Assembly: GCA_964463985.1 (NCBI GenBank)
Contig: CAYXEK010000003.1
Coordinates: 1 to 64,000 of the forward strand
Direction of reading: 5' to 3'
Length of the DNA: 64,000 nt
Source of the DNA: JAXGPF01 sp964463985
Lineage (GTDB): Bacteria > Verrucomicrobiota > Kiritimatiellia > JAAZAB01
Both the position numbers and the translations under genes were made by a program. The notes under the pieces were generated by a model. That model had not been told where the DNA came from and did no database searches. It saw only the letters and a list, made by a program, of their open reading frames with translations. Positions 61,875 through 64,000 of the stretch are shown here, piece after piece; within the stretch, counting starts at the first letter, position 1, and every line of letters starts with the position of its first letter.

Positions 61875-64000
61875 GGCAATGCCGCGGGCGGGGGTGCGGC
61901 GGCCTTTTTTTCATCGGTAAAAGAAATGATGAAACGCGTGCCGCAGCTTTTATCCAGGATGATGGTGCCGTTTAATTGTTCCACGAAAGTCATGACCAGT
62001 TGCATTCCCAGCGTGGTGGTGTTCCGGAAATCCACGTCGGCCGGAAAGCCGCAACCGCTGTCGGCCACTTCCAGGACGTACTTGGCGCCTGGTCCCGCCT
62101 GCAATTTGATCGAGATTTCGCCGGTGTTGCTCCGGGCAAAAGCGTATTTCAGGGAATTGGAAACCAGTTCGTTGATCAGCAGGCTGCAGGGTATGGCCTT
62201 GTCGATGCCCAGGGCGACATCGCCTGCCTCGATCTTGACGGTGATGGATTCCGGATCAACCAGGAAAGCGCGGAACAGGTGCTTGGCAAGGCTTTGAATG
62301 TATTCTCCGACATTGACTTCCGCCAGGTTCGGCGCCTGGTAGAGTTTTTCGTGCACAATCGCGATGGATTTTATGCGATTCTGGCATTCGCGGAGCAGAT
62401 GGCGGGCTTTTTCGTCCTCTACGTGCGCCACCTGCAATTTCAGCAGGCTGGAAACAACCTGCAGGTTGTTTTTCACGCGGTGGTGGATTTCTTTCAGCAG
62501 GATTTCCTTGTCGCGGTTGGCGGACATGAGGTCGCGCTCGCTGGCTTTTAACTGGGCGTTGGCGGCGCTGAGTTCCTTGTTGATCGCGCGCAACTGCTCT
62601 TCGCGCGACTGCAAACGCTGGTTGGCCGCCGCCAGCGCCTGCTCGGCCAGCTTGCGGTGGGTAATATCCACGATGATGGCCATGACCGCGTCGCCGTCGG
62701 CAAAGTTGACGTGGCGGACGTGCAGCGCCACCCACTTCGTCTCTCCCGATTGCGCAATGAAGCGGCAATCGTAGGGCTTGCGCAAGCAACAATCGGGAGC
62801 CTGGCAGTGTTGCAGATTCTCCATGAAAAACTGCTGGTCTTCGGGATGGATGATGCGGAGGAAATCGCGGTCCGTCCAGTTTTCAATATCGCGGCGGGCA
62901 TAGCCGGTAATTTCCGTCCAGCCTTCATTGACGAAAATCAGGCGTCCGTCCTTGATTATTTGCACCCCCGCCAGCGATTGCTCCGTCATGGTGCGGTAGC
63001 GGTTTTCGCTTTCGCGCAGCGCCAGTTCGGAACTGGTTTTGGCCAGGGCGGTGCCGATCTGGCGGGCGATGGAAAGCAGAATATCCTTTTCCGACGGCGC
63101 GAAATTATGCGGAGCGGTGTCGGCCAGCAGCAGCAAGCCGATGATTTTATCCTGCGAAATCAGCGGCAGGCGCGCCATGGCGGCGAAATTCCATTGCTGC
63201 GCGGCTTCGGGGTCCGACAGGCGGCAGTTATCGTCAAAGGCGGCCTGCCCGTTCTGAAATAATCCGGCATAGCGGGCATCGCGCAGGTCCAGGCGCGCCA
63301 TGGCGGTTATGAAATCTGCCGGGCAGCCGTTGACGCAGCGCATTTCCGCTGCGCCGGCGGCATCGTCCACCAGGTAAATGCATCCGCCGCGGAACTGCAT
63401 CAATTCGAGCGCGGAGTTGAGCGCTTCTTCCAGGGTGCTGGCCATGGTGGACGCCTTGTTCACCGCCATGATGATGCGGTTGATGATCTCCAGCTTCCGG
63501 GCATGTTCGTTGAGCTGTTCTTCCGCCAGCTTGCGCTCGGTTATGTTCGACACCAGGCCGTCATAGGCCACGACCTGGTTCCGGCTGTCGCGGTGTACCA
63601 CGGCCGTGTTGCGCACCCAGCAGACCTTGCCGTTCTTGTGGAGGATGCGGTGCTCCAGCGGCGGGACGGATTCCCCGGCGACCAGGCGGCAAGCCTGGTC
63701 CAGCACCTTGGCGCGGTCATCCTCGTGGACCATTTTGAACCACAAGTCCGGATCCCGTTCGTAATCCGCGGTGGAATAACCGGTGACGGCGATGCACCCC
63801 TCCCCATGCAGGGTTGAAACCACTTTGCCGTTCTTGATTTTGACGGAATAAATATAGTCCGTAACCGATGCCACCAACCGCTTGTAACGGGCTTCGCTTT
63901 CCTGAAGCGCCTGTTCCGCCGTCTGGCTGTCAGTTATGTCACGCATGATGAACAGGTAGGATGGCGGGCGGTTTTCCTGGGCGATGGGAGTGCAGGCTAT
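61871..64000 (-). CDS. PAS/GAF sensor histidine kinase (HisKA_2 type), 5' end outside window
   Basis: The frame is open to base 64000, so the gene continues upstream; 709 residues are visible. Order: end of a PAS domain; PAS (about 35-145, VTDYIYSVKIKNGKVV, VCWVRNTAVVHRDS); GAF (about 170-330, LPLISQDKIIGLLLLADTAP); PAS (about 340-455, SLAGVQIIKDGRLIFVNEGW); coiled linker; phosphoacceptor domain of the HisKA_2 kind with LKEIHHRVKNNLQVVSSLLK; and HATPase with N-box NELVSNSLKYAF and G-boxes VADSGCGFP and TLGMQLV. No transmembrane segment is visible here. The response regulator is not in the window. Translationally coupled to hydE. Confidence 0.9.
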   Translation of the reverse strand: MACTPIAQENRPPSYLFIMRDITDSQTAEQALQESEARYKRLVASVTDYIYSVKIKNGKVVSTLHGEGCIAVTGYSTADYERDPDLWFKMVHEDDRAKVLDQACRLVAGESVPPLEHRILHKNGKVCWVRNTAVVHRDSRNQVVAYDGLVSNITERKLAEEQLNEHARKLEIINRIIMAVNKASTMASTLEEALNSALELMQFRGGCIYLVDDAAGAAEMRCVNGCPADFITAMARLDLRDARYAGLFQNGQAAFDDNCRLSDPEAAQQWNFAAMARLPLISQDKIIGLLLLADTAPHNFAPSEKDILLSIARQIGTALAKTSSELALRESENRYRTMTEQSLAGVQIIKDGRLIFVNEGWTEITGYARRDIENWTDRDFLRIIHPEDQQFFMENLQHCQAPDCCLRKPYDCRFIAQSGETKWVALHVRHVNFADGDAVMAIIVDITHRKLAEQALAAANQRLQSREEQLRAINKELSAANAQLKASERDLMSANRDKEILLKEIHHRVKNNLQVVSSLLKLQVAHVEDEKARHLLRECQNRIKSIAIVHEKLYQAPNLAEVNVGEYIQSLAKHLFRAFLVDPESITVKIEAGDVALGIDKAIPCSLLINELVSNSLKYAFARSNTGEISIKLQAGPGAKYVLEVADSGCGFPADVDFRNTTTLGMQLVMTFVEQLNGTIILDKSCGTRFIISFTDEKKAAAPPPAALP

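Overview
The window reads as one scaffold of a metagenome-assembled, Gram-negative, probably anaerobic bacterium of the PVC group. My best guess is Kiritimatiellota/Lentisphaerota-like Verrucomicrobiota. The reasons are secreted choice-of-anchor-Q beta-helix proteins, a Cys-type sulfatase, GH106-like and GH65-like enzymes, very large secreted proteins of unknown family, a lipid A-type acyltransferase (so an outer membrane) and HydE (an [FeFe]-hydrogenase maturase, typical of anaerobes). The assignment is inferred from gene content; no rRNA or other decisive marker was seen. Two runs of exactly 100 N (11694-11793 and 53444-53543) are scaffold joins. The second is flanked by an identical 55-base overlap, so it is almost certainly an artefactual gap inside an intact pfkB-type gene.

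Layout. (1) 1-2370: the 3' part of a DUF499/COG1483 AAA+ ATPase, a family common in defence islands; the rest lies upstream. (2) 2371-6500: a repeat-bearing intergenic stretch, a secreted FG-GAP/Calx-beta protein, a small winged-helix remnant and an AraC regulator that diverges from the next locus. (3) 6.5-41.5 kb: a carbohydrate/sulfo-glycan degradation locus. It holds two GH106-like enzymes, a GH65-like six-hairpin enzyme, a DUF6259/GH36-like barrel enzyme, two giant secreted paralogues (about 1.5 and 1.6 thousand residues) that I cannot place in a known family, a secreted transglutaminase-like protein, a secreted TPR protein, two or three beta-helix exoproteins, a sulfatase, a glutamine-amidotransferase-like protein and a CocE-like hydrolase with an EF-hand loop. 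Regulation is by the AraC protein and by a GntR-LacI hybrid with a good promoter. No transporter is encoded inside this locus. (4) 41.7-44.3 kb: a C39-like cysteine peptidase divergent from an ATP-grasp ligase, then a convergent queF. (5) 44.3-50.7 kb: a repeat cluster, an ArnT-like glycosyltransferase, a CorA-like channel, a divergent EF-G-like GTPase and a radical SAM activase-like protein. (6) 50.8-58.5 kb: housekeeping genes on the plus strand: yebC, ruvC, ruvA, pfkB-type kinase, a DUF6941-like small protein, a DUF362-ferredoxin protein, an LpxL-like acyltransferase, an HMA-fold small protein, xerD-like recombinase and rnc. (7) 58.6-64.0 kb, minus strand: a tight operon of a sensor histidine kinase (running off the window), hydE and an MFS transporter fused to HEAT repeats.

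The most interesting items are the pair of giant secreted paralogues inside a transporter-less glycan locus, the histidine kinase-HydE-MFS/HEAT operon, the ATP-grasp/C39 pair, an EF-G paralogue with a destroyed guanine-specificity motif, and several structured dispersed repeats. The repeats are a ~155-base element present twice with a compensated hairpin, a 235-base palindromic element, and a REP-like 25-mer. I saw no rRNA, tRNA, CRISPR array, complete insertion sequence or replication origin.
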